A stretch of DNA of 64,000 nucleotides, taken from positions 111,631,401 through 111,695,400 of the forward strand of contig CM035806.1 in the NCBI GenBank assembly GCA_020466095.1, in the 5' to 3' direction. Each line of letters opens with the position of its first letter. Positions within the stretch are counted from its first letter, which is position 1. Both the position numbers and the translations under genes were made by a program. Under the pieces are notes generated by a model. That model had not been told where the DNA came from, did not search any database, and was given only the letters and a program-made list of their open reading frames with translations. Shown here one piece after another: positions 41,500 through 53,234 of this stretch. The stretch comes from Chlorops oryzae (lineage: Eukaryota > Arthropoda > Insecta > Diptera > Chloropidae).

Positions 41500-42892
41500 T
41501 AACTTTAAAACGAGTAAAGAAGTTTAGATCGGCTAAGCCGATTGCACAAATACCTTTTCCTCAGCCTAAAATATGTTGAAACATTACCTTAACAAAAATT
41601 CCTGCCGTTTTCGTTGTTCTAGCTTGGATATCTATTTATACCTTATCTGTTCTTCGATTTAGCTTCTCAAACTCGAGATTATGACTAAGCACAAAATTTT
41701 CGCGGATAGTGGGCATGGTCAAGTTATAACCGTTAGAGGAAATTTTGTTTAGCTGCGAAACACGCAATTCAAAAAAGTGAAAATCATATTTTTGCGAATT
41801 TCGTGAATGGTGGTCATGGTCAAAATTTAACCTTAAGTGACGACTTTATTTGACGACAAAATACACAATCAGAAGAAGCAAAAAAAAAATCATTTTTGTA
41901 TACAGATATGAGAATAAGAGAAAGAGTGTTTTTTTCTAATGTGTAGGACGATGACCATAAATATAGCGATGTCGCAATTTTTTTTCAGCGAAAGCTTAAG
42001 TCTACATAATAGCTATACACACACCAAATTTCAATAAGCTGGGATGTATAGTAAAAAAAAGTTATTCACGAAAAACGTTAAAAATCATGATTTTTTAAAC
42101 TTCTGAACCACTTCCCACGACCCAAGAAGGGACTACGAAAAAAAATTTGTATGCAGTTTTTCGGACATTTACCTGGTTCAAGTCCATGCCAAATTTCAAT
42201 ATGATATCTTTCATGGCTTAAGAGTAAATTACGAAAAACTAAAGTGTGACCGACAGACAGACATGGCTAGATCGACTCCTCTTGTCACGCTGATCAAGAA
42301 TATATATATATATATGTCTTTATCTATTGCGACTCCTTTGGTATGTCACACACTCCGTGCCAAACTTAATACAGTAGAATCTCGGAAAAGTTAATAGATT
42401 TGTCCCAGGGGTAATCAACTTTTCCGAATTATTAACTTTTCCAAATTTTTTTCAAAATCGAAAAAAATTAAAGAAATAGCGACTACATGCTTAAAAATCT
42501 ATTTTTGCAAACATAACATGCTTATTTTATTAAAATCTTTTGATTTAAACCATATTTTTAATTATTTTACATACACAAGATCTACTCGCGCACAACTCCT
42601 ATTTCATAATAAGGTTGCACGCTTAGATAGAATTTGTCACTTTTAAGTGCTATCGTTATGATTTGCGTTGTCTTCTTTTGTTTTTCTTCGCTATTCCACG
42701 TAATACACATGAAATGGGGTTGATTTAAGGAAAAAAAGGAAAAGAAAAAAATTACGCTCAGAAAAGTTAACGCCAAAATTAACTTTTTAGAACGCTACTT
42801 GGGCGCTGAAATTCGATTAACTTAACCAAGCGTTTAACTCATTCGAGCGGTAACTTTTGCGAGATTCTACTGTATACCATTTCCTTCGGAAA
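41500..42892 (+). repeat. Dispersed repeat related to 28653-29709
   Basis: Starts near AACGAGTAAAGAAGTTTAGA and ends AAAAGGTATAAT. It shares with the other copy the order: start phrase, GACAGACAGACATGGC, CTGATCAAGAATATATATAT, terminal GGTATAA. It lacks the 127-bp array and is interrupted by a 501-bp MITE. No coding potential. Confidence 0.65.
42372..42872. mobile_element. Pogo-like MITE (TA duplication)
   Basis: Ends CAGTAGAATCTCGGAAAAGT and (reversed) CAGTAGAATCTCGCAAAAGT with TA at 42370-42371 and 42873-42874. CAGT-type ends and the TA target fit the pogo/Tigger branch. 501 bp, no transposase. Confidence 0.85.
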
Positions 42893-43182
42893 AGGTATAA
42901 TTAAAAATATTAAACCAAAAGGTAGCCTTCATTCATTATTTTCGTCCGTTGGGCCATCAAAAGAACTTTCCGCTTCATCATTCGAAGTTCTCATGTGCTC
43001 CGTCCCCGCAAGTAAACGCTTTTTTTCTTCTTTTATAAGCCGACGATAGTGGCGTTTGCTATACATCATTTACCTTTTTATTTTTATTTTATTTTTGTTT
43101 TAAATACGAAAAGTTGCACGTTTCACTTTGTTGAAATAATAGGACCAGCTGTTTTGTAAGTGTTGCTCTTCAAAACTTCATT
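42893..43182 (-). repeat. 275-bp dispersed repeat with a 46-codon ORF (copy 2)
   Basis: Inverted copy of 21671-21945. The short frame is still open; two of about 46 codons differ (Ile to Lys, Cys to Arg). Confidence 0.6.
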
Positions 43183-44859
43183 ACTTTGTAATACAGAGCT
43201 TCCCTCAAAGCTACATTTTAATTATTCTTTGCATTCCTTTTTTAGAAAAACGGTAATGCATTCCCTTAAACTAGAATTATGCAATGCTTGTCTATCAATG
43301 AATTCATTTATTCCTATAGAATTGAATATTTAATGAAAGACGAAGAGAATGACTTCTAAAACTTCCCACTGAGTGGATGTACACTTGTCTAAAAATTACC
43401 CACACCAAAAATTGTAAATTTGCCGGTACACTAGTCCAATTGGTTTTTCACACGTACATTTTTTGGTGCGGCTTTTTTGCTGGGCAAAAATGAGACAAGC
43501 TACCCCTCACGTCTTTGCGTCTCTCTGTCACCGAAAGTTGGGCAATTGCCTAAGTGTATATTCAGCCACTGGGAGGACTCAGAAGAACACAATGTGGAAA
43601 CATGGCATTAAATTTTTACTCGGTAACAAATGTTAAAAGACGGCAACTCTTAACCCGATTGGAACAGCCCTGCAGGAAATACGAATAGCTAAACTCTAGC
43701 GTGGACTTGTGGACTTGAACTAACGCTTTACTAATGCTTTCGGAACCAATTGGGTAAATCAGATACATTAAACACTAGTTCTTTTTGAAAGGTTATTAAC
43801 CATAATTTGTGGTTTTTGTTTGTTTCTTTTTTCAATAAAAGCCCAGCCGGAAATTTCACTACTTCTGCAGTACTTCCGAAGTGGTGAAAATTCATACTGC
43901 GACTACTTGCATTACTAACCCTTACTTCTAATAAAGTTTGGTAGGAGATGGCCGCTATTTTCAGTACTCAAAAATTCATGTGTTATTCATTAGGTAAAGG
44001 AGTGTATGACCCTGGTCCGCATGAAAACTTCATTTGGGAAAATTGCACGTGCTGGCTGGCTAAAATGGCTCCAATGTGCATGATTATTTCATTTAAAAAT
44101 AGAGTATATGCTGCTAACATGAATCATAATATCATTCTGAACAAAGACTATGGTGCCAACGGGAATGAGAATTTCATTTGAACAAATTTTATGTATACGC
44201 CGCTGGGATCTGAGAGGAGAAGGAAAATAAATGTTTAAAACTTTTTAAATTTTAATAAGCGCCTTCCAACTTGTATTTTTTCAATGAATATTATATAAAA
44301 ATTGGCGGATATGGCCATATTTCGTCACTTCGTGACTGTGACACATTATCGCCTTCGGAAAGTCTTAAAAGTTTCAATTATTAAAACATCTTAAGTACAA
44401 CAAAATTATAAAAATTTTGAGAATTGTAGCACACAGATTGAAAAGCATCTTATCATGACAATTTCATAGGATCTTCATTGAAAGTAGGAGTATACAACCC
44501 TCTTTCAAATGAAAATTTCAAGCTCTTGCTTCTGAGATATTTTCACAAGAAGATCGTTTGAAAAGTCACCAATTGGTCTCTTGCGATATTAATGCTTCAC
44601 TACTTCGGCATTAATGATTTCTTCATGCATGGGATAAAGTCCGGCTGGGAGGCTTCATCTGTGTAATTTTTAAGGGTAGATTTTATTTTTGATTTCGCTG
44701 TATCAACGCTTTTTGCAGTAACAATATCATGGCAACTTTTATTACCGACACGAAAAACAACTTTTTCAACGTTTGCACTAGTTCTTTATTTCTCGTGAAA
44801 GTACTAGTAACCTTTAGGCAATTTACCCCATGCTTACTGCAGGGAACACACTTGCCTAA
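43183..44859. other. No gene recognised
   Basis: AT-rich non-coding sequence with scattered short ORFs (one of 77 codons at 43948-44181) of no recognisable family. Several phrases (ATTTCATTTGAA, AATGAGAATTTCATTTG) recur loosely. No terminal repeat pair was found. Confidence 0.4.
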
Positions 44860-45560
44860 CCCGGCATCTCGACACGCAAAATTTCATGGCATGCCATCTG
44901 TCAAATTCATGTCTTGCCATTAGCAATATTGCCAAGGTTTGTTTTGCTTATGTTATGCCATCGGCATTTTTGATAAGACCACCAAGAAGTTAATAGTTAA
45001 TACGTTGCGCACGCGCCTTGGTTGTCATTGAAAAGCTAATACTATTGAGTTCATCCTGCTTTCGAGTCATAAATATATGATTATTACTTATAATTACTTA
45101 TAATTTTTAATTTCATTCTTTTATTGGTTTTAATATTGCTTTCCTATTAGTTAAATACGCTTTAAATCAAAGTGTTATAATCGCATTCATTTAAAACTAT
45201 TATTCAAAAGGTAAAAAATAATATAAATATGAAAATATCTTAAATGAACAATTTCTCGCTACGATATGAACACATCGAATTCTTCTGAAAAATTTATTTC
45301 GGCTGTCAAACAACTAAAATGGCTCTCATTGCCAGCTTCATGGCAAGCAATTTTTGGCAAGCAATATTGACCTTAAGCTCGAAAAAAACGTGTAGTATTT
45401 CTACAAAAGAGGAATTAATTCTAAAGGTCGAACAAAAACGGAATATATTTTCCATAAAAAGAATATTGCAAGACATAAATTGCCATCTTGCGGTCTCCAT
45501 TGGCAATATCTACACTTTGACAGATGGCATGCCATGAAAAATTGCGTGTCGAGAGCCGGG
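44860..45560. mobile_element. piggyBac-type MITE, copy 2
   Basis: CCCGGCATCTCGACACGC at the left, GTGTCGAGAGCCGGG at the right; CTAA left and TTAA right. An extra segment of about 94 bp (45371-45464) sits between two copies of AATATTG and is absent from copy 1, so it is a later insertion of unknown type. Confidence 0.82.
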
Positions 45561-45900
45561 TTAAGTCGATTCGAATAACTACCAAAAGAATCGAGCCATA
45601 CTCATGTGCTAATATGGATTTACCCAAGAAAAAGTGTTTTATGACTTTTTTGTTTTTTGTTTTTTACGAACAAAAATGAATTCAAAAGACTTTAAAGGTT
45701 CACAAAACTAGTACCCTACCCTATTCATGACTACTTACACAATTTAATATGGAAAAGGATTATTTTAGAAAATATTATAACGATGTTTTTCGTAGGGAAA
45801 AAAGTTAAAGATTTTTTTTGCTGCGTAAAGAATTTTAGGGATTTTTTTTGTAGTTTGTGGGGAGTTTTTATTTTTTCTTCTGGCAACACTGCGGCAACAT
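45561..45900. other. RpL29 upstream region
   Basis: Between the piggyBac MITE and the RpL29 start site; AT-rich, no ORF. The native promoter is confined to at most about 340 bp. Confidence 0.5.
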
Positions 45901-45901
45901 C

Positions 45902-45913
45902 AGTTTCTTTTCC
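45902..45913 (+). promoter_or_regulatory. TCT initiator of RpL29
   Basis: TTCTTTTCC fits the polypyrimidine TCT initiator (YC+1TTTYY) of insect ribosomal-protein genes, with +1 at C45907. A short 5' exon follows, then a GTAAGC donor at 45935. This promoter class serves growth-linked expression of translation genes. Confidence 0.6.
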
Positions 45914-45934
45914 GCTGAGCTGTCACTGTTATAG

Positions 45935-46074
45935 GTAAGCAAGAATATTGGAAAATAAATCATCAATGAATTCTAAAGCCATCGATTTCAAATGATTAAA
46001 TAGCATTGCGGAAATCTGCGAAGCTTATTTGAATATTACTGTTTTTAACGATATTTTTTTTTATCTATTTGAAG
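45935..46074 (+). other. RpL29 5' UTR intron
   Basis: Donor ATAG|GTAAGC and acceptor TTTGAAG just two bases before the ATG. A 140-bp intron directly upstream of the start codon is common in fly ribosomal-protein genes. Inferred from splice signals. Confidence 0.55.
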
Positions 46075-46076
46075 CA

Positions 46077-46370
46077 ATGGCCAAGTCAAAGAATCACACC
46101 AATCACAATCAAAACAGAAAGGCCCATCGCAATGGAATCAAGCGTCCCATCCGCAAGCGTCACGAAGCGACCTTAGGTGTAAGTAAAAGTGAGCAACATG
46201 AATACCCTATTCTATTAAAACGATTTCCATCCATATTCCAGATGGATGTGAAGTTCCTAATTAACCAACGCTACGCTCACAAAGGCAACTTGTCCCGATC
46301 TGAAGCAAACAAACGTTGCGAGGAACGTGTTGCGGCGCACAAGGGCAAACCAGCACCGATTAAACTGTAG
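46077..46370 (+). CDS. RpL29: 60S ribosomal protein L29 (eL29)
   Basis: Two coding exons, 46077-46178 and 46242-46370, with a 63-bp GT..AG intron, encode 76 residues, the usual insect length. The N-terminus [20 protein letters not shown] is the eL29 signature, followed by IKRP and KRHEATLG, then [18 protein letters not shown] after the intron. It is a small, very basic cytosolic protein of the large ribosomal subunit. A TCT initiator lies upstream and AATAAA (46399-46404) downstream. It is convergent with the QNG1-like gene, whose stop lies 102 bp away. Intact, apparently functional host gene. Confidence 0.97.
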   Translation: MAKSKNHTNHNQNRKAHRNGIKRPIRKRHEATLGVSKSEQHEYPILLKRFPSIFQMDVKFLINQRYAHKGNLSRSEANKRCEERVAAHKGKPAPIKL

Positions 46371-46398
46371 AGACTACCACCACACTATGTGTAAAAAC

Positions 46399-46404
46399 AA
46401 TAAA
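46399..46404 (+). terminator. RpL29 polyadenylation signal AATAAA
   Basis: AATAAA lies 29 bases after the RpL29 stop codon and before the convergent gene's stop at 46473. Confidence 0.7.
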
Positions 46405-46472
46405 GAAATTGTGTAAATGTCCAGAATCCCACTTTATTAGTTGTATACAATTTGGTCAAGGTGAATTCATCT

Positions 46473-47607
46473 TCAGTAATAAACACTTAGGACCTTGTGA
46501 AAGGGAATATAGTCCAGTTCTTCGGCATGCTGGCGCCTATAGTCCCATAAGAAGTGGTCAATTAGTATGGAGTTGACGTTTGATAGTGGAATATCTGGTT
46601 GTTCCTTTAATGCTTTTATCACAATGTCCTTTACTTGTTCCACAATGTAAATAGACGCCCCACGAATTTCGACTTCCATAATATTACCATTTTCCATGAT
46701 TTCGTCCTTGCGTAGGACATCCATTAGATCGTCGGAATATTGCAAGCAACCAAAGTGCACCAGCACCTGTGGTACACGATAATCGGCGAACATTGTAATG
46801 CAATCCAGATCATTAAAAAAACCCAACCTCTCCCCACGATAGCAAGCCCACAAGTCACCAATCAGTATCTGAGCGCGCTTATACAGTGCAACATGTTCTC
46901 CAGCATAGTCGGCTTCATCTCTAAAGCATGGGAACTCTGAAACAATTAATTTTAATAGCTGTGCGGCGGAATTTTGTGCAGCACGGACAACGTTTTCAAA
47001 TTTCCCTTGCCACTTAGCAAGCAGTCGCTGACCAACTTCATGCAGACAGTTCAGGCGCTCCTTGATAAGCGGAACTTTTGTCTGACCATCGTCCGACCGG
47101 AAAATGTGCTCCAAGGTACTGAGGTATAGCTTTGAATACACACTTGCATTGATTATATCCACACCTTCTGATATGGCACGGTTTATAGCAGCACATAGAG
47201 CAAAGTAGCCAGTGTAACCTTGATGGAAAGATTTACTTTTAAATCTTATTATAAACGTTTCAATTAGTTGTAATTACCTTTTACCTTGTACTTGGTATAG
47301 TCGGCTGAAAGGCGAAATCTATGTTGAAATTTTCGTCTGAATTCTTGAAAATTTTGCACTTACTTGGAGTCCAGAAGCAAAAATTCAATGTATCAACGAC
47401 TAAAATCCATTCAATGGCGTTAGCATCTTCAGGCTTTGGATGAAGTTCATGCTGGGAAAAGTTGGCTACATCGATTCGTTTCGATTTGATGCCTTCGATG
47501 ATTTCTTGGCTCAAGTTTTTAATGCCTTCCGGCAGTACTTTTAGGTATTTTGAATTTTTTACGATGTGCTCACCGGATTCACGTGGACTCAGAGTTTTCG
47601 ACGGCAT
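46473..47607 (-). CDS. QNG1: Queuosine 5'-phosphate N-glycosylase/hydrolase (queuosine salvage protein)
   Basis: Three coding exons (47364-47607, 47278-47304, 46473-47218) with GT..AG borders give 1017 bp, 338 aa, close to the roughly 340 residues of animal members (DUF2419; human C9orf64). Family blocks: LSPRESGEHIVKNSKYLKV near the N-terminus, AIEWILVVDTLNFCFW, then GYFALCAAINRA, and C-terminally FADYRVPQVLVHFG and IPFHKVLSVYY. The enzyme releases queuine from queuosine nucleotides so that the diet-derived base can be put back into the wobble position of Asp, Asn, His and Tyr tRNAs. The first ATG at 47607 is chosen; the frame upstream has no other ATG. Convergent with RpL29. Confidence 0.93.
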
Positions 47608-48411
47608 TTTTTGAATTACCAACTTTCGAGTTCGAACGCAAAAGCGGCAAAGTTGAGTTCATATAGTAATATAGGGGACACTTACAACAACAACCGAATT
47701 CCGTGGTGAACTAGTGATTCTATAATTTTTGTAGTATTCACTCAATTTTGTAACTAAACATAATTGCGATGAAATTTTTAAATGTTTTCTTTCTAATGTA
47801 AAGTTTTTTTTTTAGTTTTTTATGATAGCTTTGCAATTCTGTACCCTTTTCACTCAGAAAAGATCCAAAAATATATAGTTTATGCATTCTATTTATCATG
47901 ATATCTAATAAGTACTTGAGCCAATAGTTATGTATCGGGCAATTTTAGTTATGATATCACTGAATATTTCATATCAGCTGTTCTGTTGTGGAATTCAAAC
48001 TTTTTGAGAATCGGTCATATTCGCGCATGAGTACTCTGCTTTAGCGTTCCTCAATAATATGAGCAAGATTTTATCTAATTATTTTTAATTGTATAAAAAT
48101 AACATATTTTGCTGAAAAATTAAATGAGTTCTTATGAAAAACCATTGATTAACACTTATACATATCTGATTTTTTAACAAAAATTTTAGTTCATGTTACA
48201 AGATTATAAAATATTTGTTAGACCGGCACCGGAATTTTCAGGGGGCGTGCTACGTTTTTGATTTTTCCATAAGAATGCATGCACAGGGGCCCTACTTCAA
48301 TTCAACACACGCTTTTTGCCAAGTTCCATCTATAGTACTATATGCTGCTACTAACAATTTTAGGTATGGTGAATAAAACCCAAGCTACTTTAAGATTTTA
48401 AAAATAGTAAG
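47608..48411. other. Upstream flank of QNG1-like gene; nothing else recognised
   Basis: Contains the presumed promoter of the minus-strand gene (no TATA box noted). Otherwise AT-rich, without ORFs or identified repeats. Confidence 0.4.
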
Positions 48412-48545
48412 CATATATAACTATATATGTCACTCAGGAGCCGTTTCCATTTTGGCTCTTTTCACCACGGTCTTGGGTACCCACCATGGTCTTGGGTACC
48501 CACCAAAAGAGCATTTTGTACTGAGGTGTTCACCAAAAGTATTTT
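48412..48545. repeat. Family C fragment
   Basis: Begins CATATATAACTATATATG and follows the family C consensus through TCTTGGGTACCCACC, which is duplicated here, then fades. The other end is missing. Confidence 0.75.
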
Positions 48546-49254
48546 TATAAGCTTGAAAATTTTTTTATTTTTTATTTGAATAAGAAGGAAAGGAGAAGAA
48601 AACAAAGAAAAGAACATAAGAAGTAAAATTTGTTTGACTGAAAAAAAAATATTAATTTAAAAATTGCAATTTTCTTTTTTTTTAATTTGGAAAAACCTCG
48701 TAAGCGAAAAAATTTGCAAATTTTGATTTGCGCAAAAAACACGTAAGCGACAAATTTGGCGAGAGCTACTTGTAACAAGTAAATAATTTCAAAACAAAGT
48801 TGTGTACCGTTGGTGGAGTTACAAAACTATATTTTGATAAAACGAAATTGAATTTAAAACACCGATTTAAAAAACTATTAGGTTTTTACGTTTTCTTACG
48901 TGGTTTTTGAAGAGTAGCGACGAGCTGCCATTTAGGATGGTGAAAATGCAAATCTGTGATTAAACGACAATTCGTATTTAAATATGCTTGGTGAAATTGG
49001 CTCTAAGAATTTGGAAAGAAAAATTAATGTGGAAATTGGAAATTAGTTTTAGAAAAGTAAAAAAAAAACTCAGTTCTTCACTTATAGAAACATATATTGA
49101 AATCTCTTACAGTGTAAATCCTGCCATACAAAATTTACTTATTGATGCTGACAGTCATGTTTTAATATATCGACATATCGATGTCTCAAAAAAATGTATC
49201 CATTTGAGAGGCAGCGTATCATTGTATCATTTCATTTTAAAAGTATCCAACATA
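48546..49254. other. No gene recognised
   Basis: AT-rich. Two phrases containing CGTAAGCGA (near 48698 and 48741) and GTTTTCTTACGTGG near 48890 hint at a decayed palindrome. A 99-codon ORF (48988-49287) shows no family resemblance and runs into the next MITE. Confidence 0.35.
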
Positions 49255-49634
49255 TACTACGTTTATGCGTCAGCTATACGCAAATAAAAATAATTCGCAA
49301 ATAGTTAACTCACTGTTTATACGGCAGTTCAAATACGCAAATAGCGAAACTTTTCAGTGCTGCCCGACTAAAAAATACAATTGCGTGGCAACATATTCAT
49401 TTGTCAGAAGCCTATGTTTTGCATGGGATAGTTATACCATATCGTAGAAAATAGGAAAATCGTCAAAAATAAGTGGCAGCACCTTGAGCTTTATTTGCAA
49501 ATAGCTTCGTTATTCAAGACTTATTTTCGCGACTTGCTTATTTTCAAATAAGAATTCAACTCACCGTTTATGTGGGGAAATTTGCTGTTTGCAATATTTT
49601 TATTTGCAAATAAGGCATTCGCATAAACGTAGTA
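49255..49634. mobile_element. TACTACGTTTATGC palindromic MITE, copy 1
   Basis: Left end TACTACGTTTATGCGTCAG, right end CGCATAAACGTAGTA, 3-bp ATA duplications (49252-49254, 49635-49637). 380 bp, imperfectly palindromic with TTTGCAAATA motifs. Same outer ends as 51661-52088 but different interior. Confidence 0.8.
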
Positions 49635-49774
49635 ATATATGGTATCCAATTTGATACAATTGTATCCAAAACGGCAACGCTAAACACATATTAAACAAAA
49701 GCGCTGCCTGATCGTCAAAAAGAGAGAACTCAGCGAAAAATGTGGCATCACCTCTCAAGTTTATCGCGAATAGT

Positions 49775-49968
49775 CATGATACAAGAAAACAAGATAGCGC
49801 CACTTCAGCCCGATGATGTCACAAATACAAAATGAGAGCTTCGTTGTTGTTGTTTTGCACGCTAAACCCAACGTCACAACTATACTTTAGCATGGGAAAC
49901 AACAACAATGCGAATGCTACAAAATAGCGGTACCCGAAGTGGCGCTATCTTTCTCTCTTTGTATCATG
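49775..49968. mobile_element. 194-bp palindromic MITE (CATGATACAA ends)
   Basis: Left CATGATACAAGAAAACAAGA, right reversed CATGATACAAAGAGAGAAAG, then the shared TAGCGCCACTTC. GCGAATAGT precedes and GCGAATAAT follows, a 9-bp near-duplication. A 9-bp duplication would suggest Mutator-like mobilisation. Confidence 0.75.
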
Positions 49969-49986
49969 GCGAATAATCTCACTCAT

Positions 49987-50135
49987 ATAGAACTATAGCT
50001 GCAACTTCGGCCAAATTTTGGCGCGTTATGGCATGATTTGGTGAAAAAAGTCAACTGTGGTGAACCACGCCATAAATCGAGTGTTGTGGTGAACCACGTA
50101 ATAGCTTTTGGCCGAAGTTGCAGCTAGAGTTCTAT
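49987..50135. mobile_element. 149-bp palindromic MITE
   Basis: Inverted arms AGAACTATAGCTGCAACTTC and GAAGTTGCAGCTAGAGTTCT, followed inward by GGCCAAA, with ATAT beside both ends. Confidence 0.75.
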
Positions 50136-50137
50136 AT

Positions 50138-50664
50138 GTCGTCGTTCATACTATGAGACAAGACAAGCGAGAGACACGGTGGTTGTAGGCAAGGGACGTT
50201 CGGGGTAGAGAGAGGGGTACGTGTCTTACGTACTCGGCGACACGCTTTGTGCTTGTCCTTCTCATCATAAAAATAGTGCTGCCATATTTGGGTAAATATT
50301 CTCTTCTTATGAAGAAGCATATCTACAGATATCGGAAATAATTTAAAAAGTTAGCTTTGAAGTATTAAATACGAAAAATTGTGGAGAATAGCTTACACTT
50401 TTTCTAAAAAAGATCTTTGGACCAACTTATTTTGTCGAAAACCGTGATAATAATTTATTTATCTTATTTCAAGAGCGTAGGGGATTTTTAATTCAGATTG
50501 TAGGTATTTCAAAATATTTTTTCTGGCAGCACTGTATAAAACCAGTTTCTTCTTCTATTTCAAATGTCGCAGAGACAATTTTTACTAGTATGAACACGAA
50601 TAAGACACCAAAAGAGAATTCACCGTGTCTCTCGCTTGTCTTGTCTCATAGTATGAACGACGAC
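50138..50664. mobile_element. Palindromic MITE (GTCGTCGTTCATACTATG ends)
   Basis: Perfect inverted repeats of about 44 bp beginning GTCGTCGTTCATACTATGAG, with TAT duplications (50135-50137, 50665-50667). 527 bp; includes part of a 62-codon minus-strand ORF of no recognised family. Confidence 0.85.
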
Positions 50665-50808
50665 TATGGTCTCACTATTCACGAACAACTTTCGTGAATT
50701 AGCTATTCGTGAATAAGACCGTTTATACGGTAAAATTCGCTATTCATTAATTCTTATTCACGAATTAGGCGTACGTATAAGCGTAGTGACCATGTAGGAG
50801 TGTAGGTC

Positions 50809-51307
50809 CAGCGTTGCCGCTTTGGCTAAATTTAGCCAAAATTGGCTATTTTTATTTTTAAAAAACGTTTTTGGCTATTTGGCGATTTTTTATTTGATAT
50901 GGCCATTTTTATTTTGCTGAAAGCTGTATTATATTTCCCCTAAATTTTGCTCTCGTAAGGTAGATTTTCTGTGCTATAAAACGATATTGAGTTTTCTTTG
51001 TCTTGTGGCAGCACTTTTACTTGAAAATGAACAGAAGTATTGAAAACGCATGGAACAAAGTCAGGTGAACGTAGACGTACGTTTGGATTTCGATAGCCAA
51101 TATGGATAAGTAAGTTTTAAGTCATTTTAATATTAGTCCATTAATTTGCACTTTTAATATGTAGATTCTTAAAACGCTCACGAAAGGGAGAAGAAAATGA
51201 GTCTAGTAGCAAGTAAGAATTATTTATATATTAAATTTGTTTTGGCTATTTTGGCTATTTTTTTCTTTACCTGTGGCTATTTTTAAAATTTGGTCGCGGC
51301 AACGCTG
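50809..51307. mobile_element. hAT MITE (CAGCGTTGCCGC ends)
   Basis: Terminal repeats CAGCGTTGCCGC and GCGGCAACGCTG with 8-bp duplications TGTAGGTC (50801-50808, 51308-51315). 499 bp, with TTGGCTATTT motifs near both ends. Removing it restores the family F sequence. Confidence 0.92.
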
Positions 51308-51660
51308 TGTAGGTCTAACTGTCGACGTCGAAAAGCCTCTGCCGCTAATAAGAAATTCACCATTGAGCAGGTATAGGAAATTCAACTCTTTAGAGAAATT
51401 CACCAGAAAGCTACCAACAACAATACGGGTAGACACAAATGGCACTATGATGCCACTTGCAAGAAAATTATCAAAGAAACACGGCGTCGGCTCGGTTTTC
51501 TATAAAGCTTGAAAAGTTCATAATTGAAACTTTCATAAATGTATTACGATATGTTTAATGTGCACGAATGCTTTCATTTTGTAATAAATTTACATTCATT
51601 TTTGACTACAACTACGTCTTTGATTGTATATAGAAGTTAGTATTTTTGCTGAAACAGTGT

Positions 51661-52088
51661 TACTACGTTTATGCATCATGTTAACCCGGGTATATTCAAC
51701 TCAGGTCAATTCAACCCCCTCGCATAAACGCTATTTATAACCGAGTTAGAGAATTTAATCGGGTTGAATAAACACATTTATTTAAAGTGGGTAGAAAATT
51801 CAACTCGAGTTGAAGTTTGTGCATAAACACGAGGGCTTAGGCAAATCGAAGCGAATGACAAAAAATCCAACTCATTTCGACTTTTAGTCATGCATTGTAA
51901 TGTGTGTCCCATACATTTATATTTCTAAAAACATAATTTTCGTGTATGTCATGCCGCATCGCTGTTCAGTGTCTCTTAAGAATAAAACTGGGTTAGTCTT
52001 TTAACTCAAGTTCAAAATTGCCCGTTTATGCTCAGGTTTTTTACCCGGGTTGAATATACCTGGGTTAACATGATGCATAAACGTAGTA
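51661..52088. mobile_element. TACTACGTTTATGC palindromic MITE, copy 2
   Basis: Left TACTACGTTTATGCATCATG, right CATGATGCATAAACGTAGTA; TGT duplicated (51658-51660, 52089-52091). The empty site ACAGTGTGATC is preserved in other family F copies, which confirms the 3-bp duplication. Confidence 0.88.
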
Positions 52089-52107
52089 TGTGATCAAAAA
52101 GTAATGT

Positions 52108-52315
52108 CATATATAACTATATATGTCACTCAGGAGCCGTTTCCATTTTGGCTCTTTTCAACACGGTCTTGGGTACCCACCAAAATGAGCATTTTTCACT
52201 TAGGTACTCACCAAAAATATTTCTCTCTCGCTCTTTTTTTTCCTGGCGAGTAACATCTCATTCTAACTGGCGCGATACGTCCCGCGCAAAATCGACGAGA
52301 GTGAAATATATTAGG
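52108..52315. mobile_element. Family C copy, truncated at one end
   Basis: CATATATAACTATATATGTC at the left; the right end breaks off in GAGAGTGAAATATATT, where a sequence starting AGGGTGACCAAACGTCC takes over. Confidence 0.8.
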
Positions 52316-52752
52316 GTGACCAAACGTCCTTTTTTAAAAGGACATGTCCTTTTTTTTTTGGCGATTTGGGTAAAGCAATTAATCGGCCTTTGATTGTCCT
52401 TTATTTTATTCATTTTTCTGGTGATATTAATAAACCCCGTTCCAGTGTATATAACTTATTACTAATAAGTACTAGGGTGTTCAAAAAAATTTTTTTTAAA
52501 CGTTAAAATGTCCACACGGAATTCGGAAGATAATTGCCTAGGAAGATTTTGAGAATTTTTTCAGATTTTTTTGTAAAATTTTATTGTGAAATGTAATCAT
52601 GTCCAAATAAAATGCATTGAGCTTTATTTTGAAGTGTAAAGAAGGGGGCTTAAAAACGTTTTTCTGGACCCGCTAGGCCGCGAAATGGGTTTCTTCTAAA
52701 ACAAAGTAAATTTTTTGGAAAAAACCCCAAAAAATAAGTAAAATTCGTTTTA
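52316..52752. other. No gene; possible hAT remnant
   Basis: Starts AGGGTGACCAAACGTCCTTT, similar to hAT-type ends, with TTTTAAAAGGACATGTCC just inside. No matching right terminus was found. Confidence 0.35.
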
Positions 52753-53231
52753 AAGGCTGTTTTCACTATAGCCGCATCTTGCTTTCGCATCTTCACGATG
52801 CGAATTGTTCCGATTGATGTTTCCATTAGCATTTTGCCTGTCACATCTTTCAAATACGCTGATTTTTGTTTATAATAGAAATGCGTATGTCCAGCATACT
52901 GGCTCGTCTTCATTTTTTTTTATTGAAACAAAGGAATTTAATAAATGTTATTATAATTTGGAATGGTTTTCTTACATTTCTTCTTGGTTTCTACCGCCAT
53001 TTTTGCTGAAAATTTCTGAAATTCTGGTTATTTACATATGTTTCAATAGATATGTGCTTTTAAAATCGATAGATAATCGGAAAAAATCGCATTTTCTTCG
53101 CATCTATTAAAGATGCGAAGAAGATGCACTTCAGCATACAACAACAATTGCATGTATATTCATACGGCATTTTTTCGCATCTTGTCAAAATGCTCAAAGA
53201 TGCAAGATGCGGCTATTGTGGAAACGGCCTC
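52753..53231. mobile_element. GAGGCCGTTTCCAC MITE, copy 2
   Basis: 479-bp uninterrupted relative of 38432-39510, TTA duplications (52750-52752, 53232-53234). Its interior CATCTATTAAAGATGCG is the empty site for the piggyBac-type MITE of copy 1. Confidence 0.87.
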
Positions 53232-53234
53232 TTA

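Larger units (their letters stand above)
50791..52107. mobile_element. Family F P-like MITE, copy 3, with nested insertions
   Basis: Starts CATGTAGGAGTGTAGGTC after GTAGTGAC. It is interrupted at 50809 by a hAT MITE and at 51661 by a palindromic MITE, then continues to TGATCAAAAAGTAATGT, where a family C copy begins. The remaining part of family F is not found downstream, so the copy is truncated. Confidence 0.8.

Noticed and set aside
43948..44181. 77-codon ORF as a gene
   Set aside because: No family resemblance, no conserved neighbours, and similar-length ORFs occur by chance in this AT-rich sequence.
46029..46076. N-terminal extension of RpL29 from an upstream TTG
   Set aside because: Family members start at [13 protein letters not shown]; the upstream stretch contains the 5' UTR intron end.
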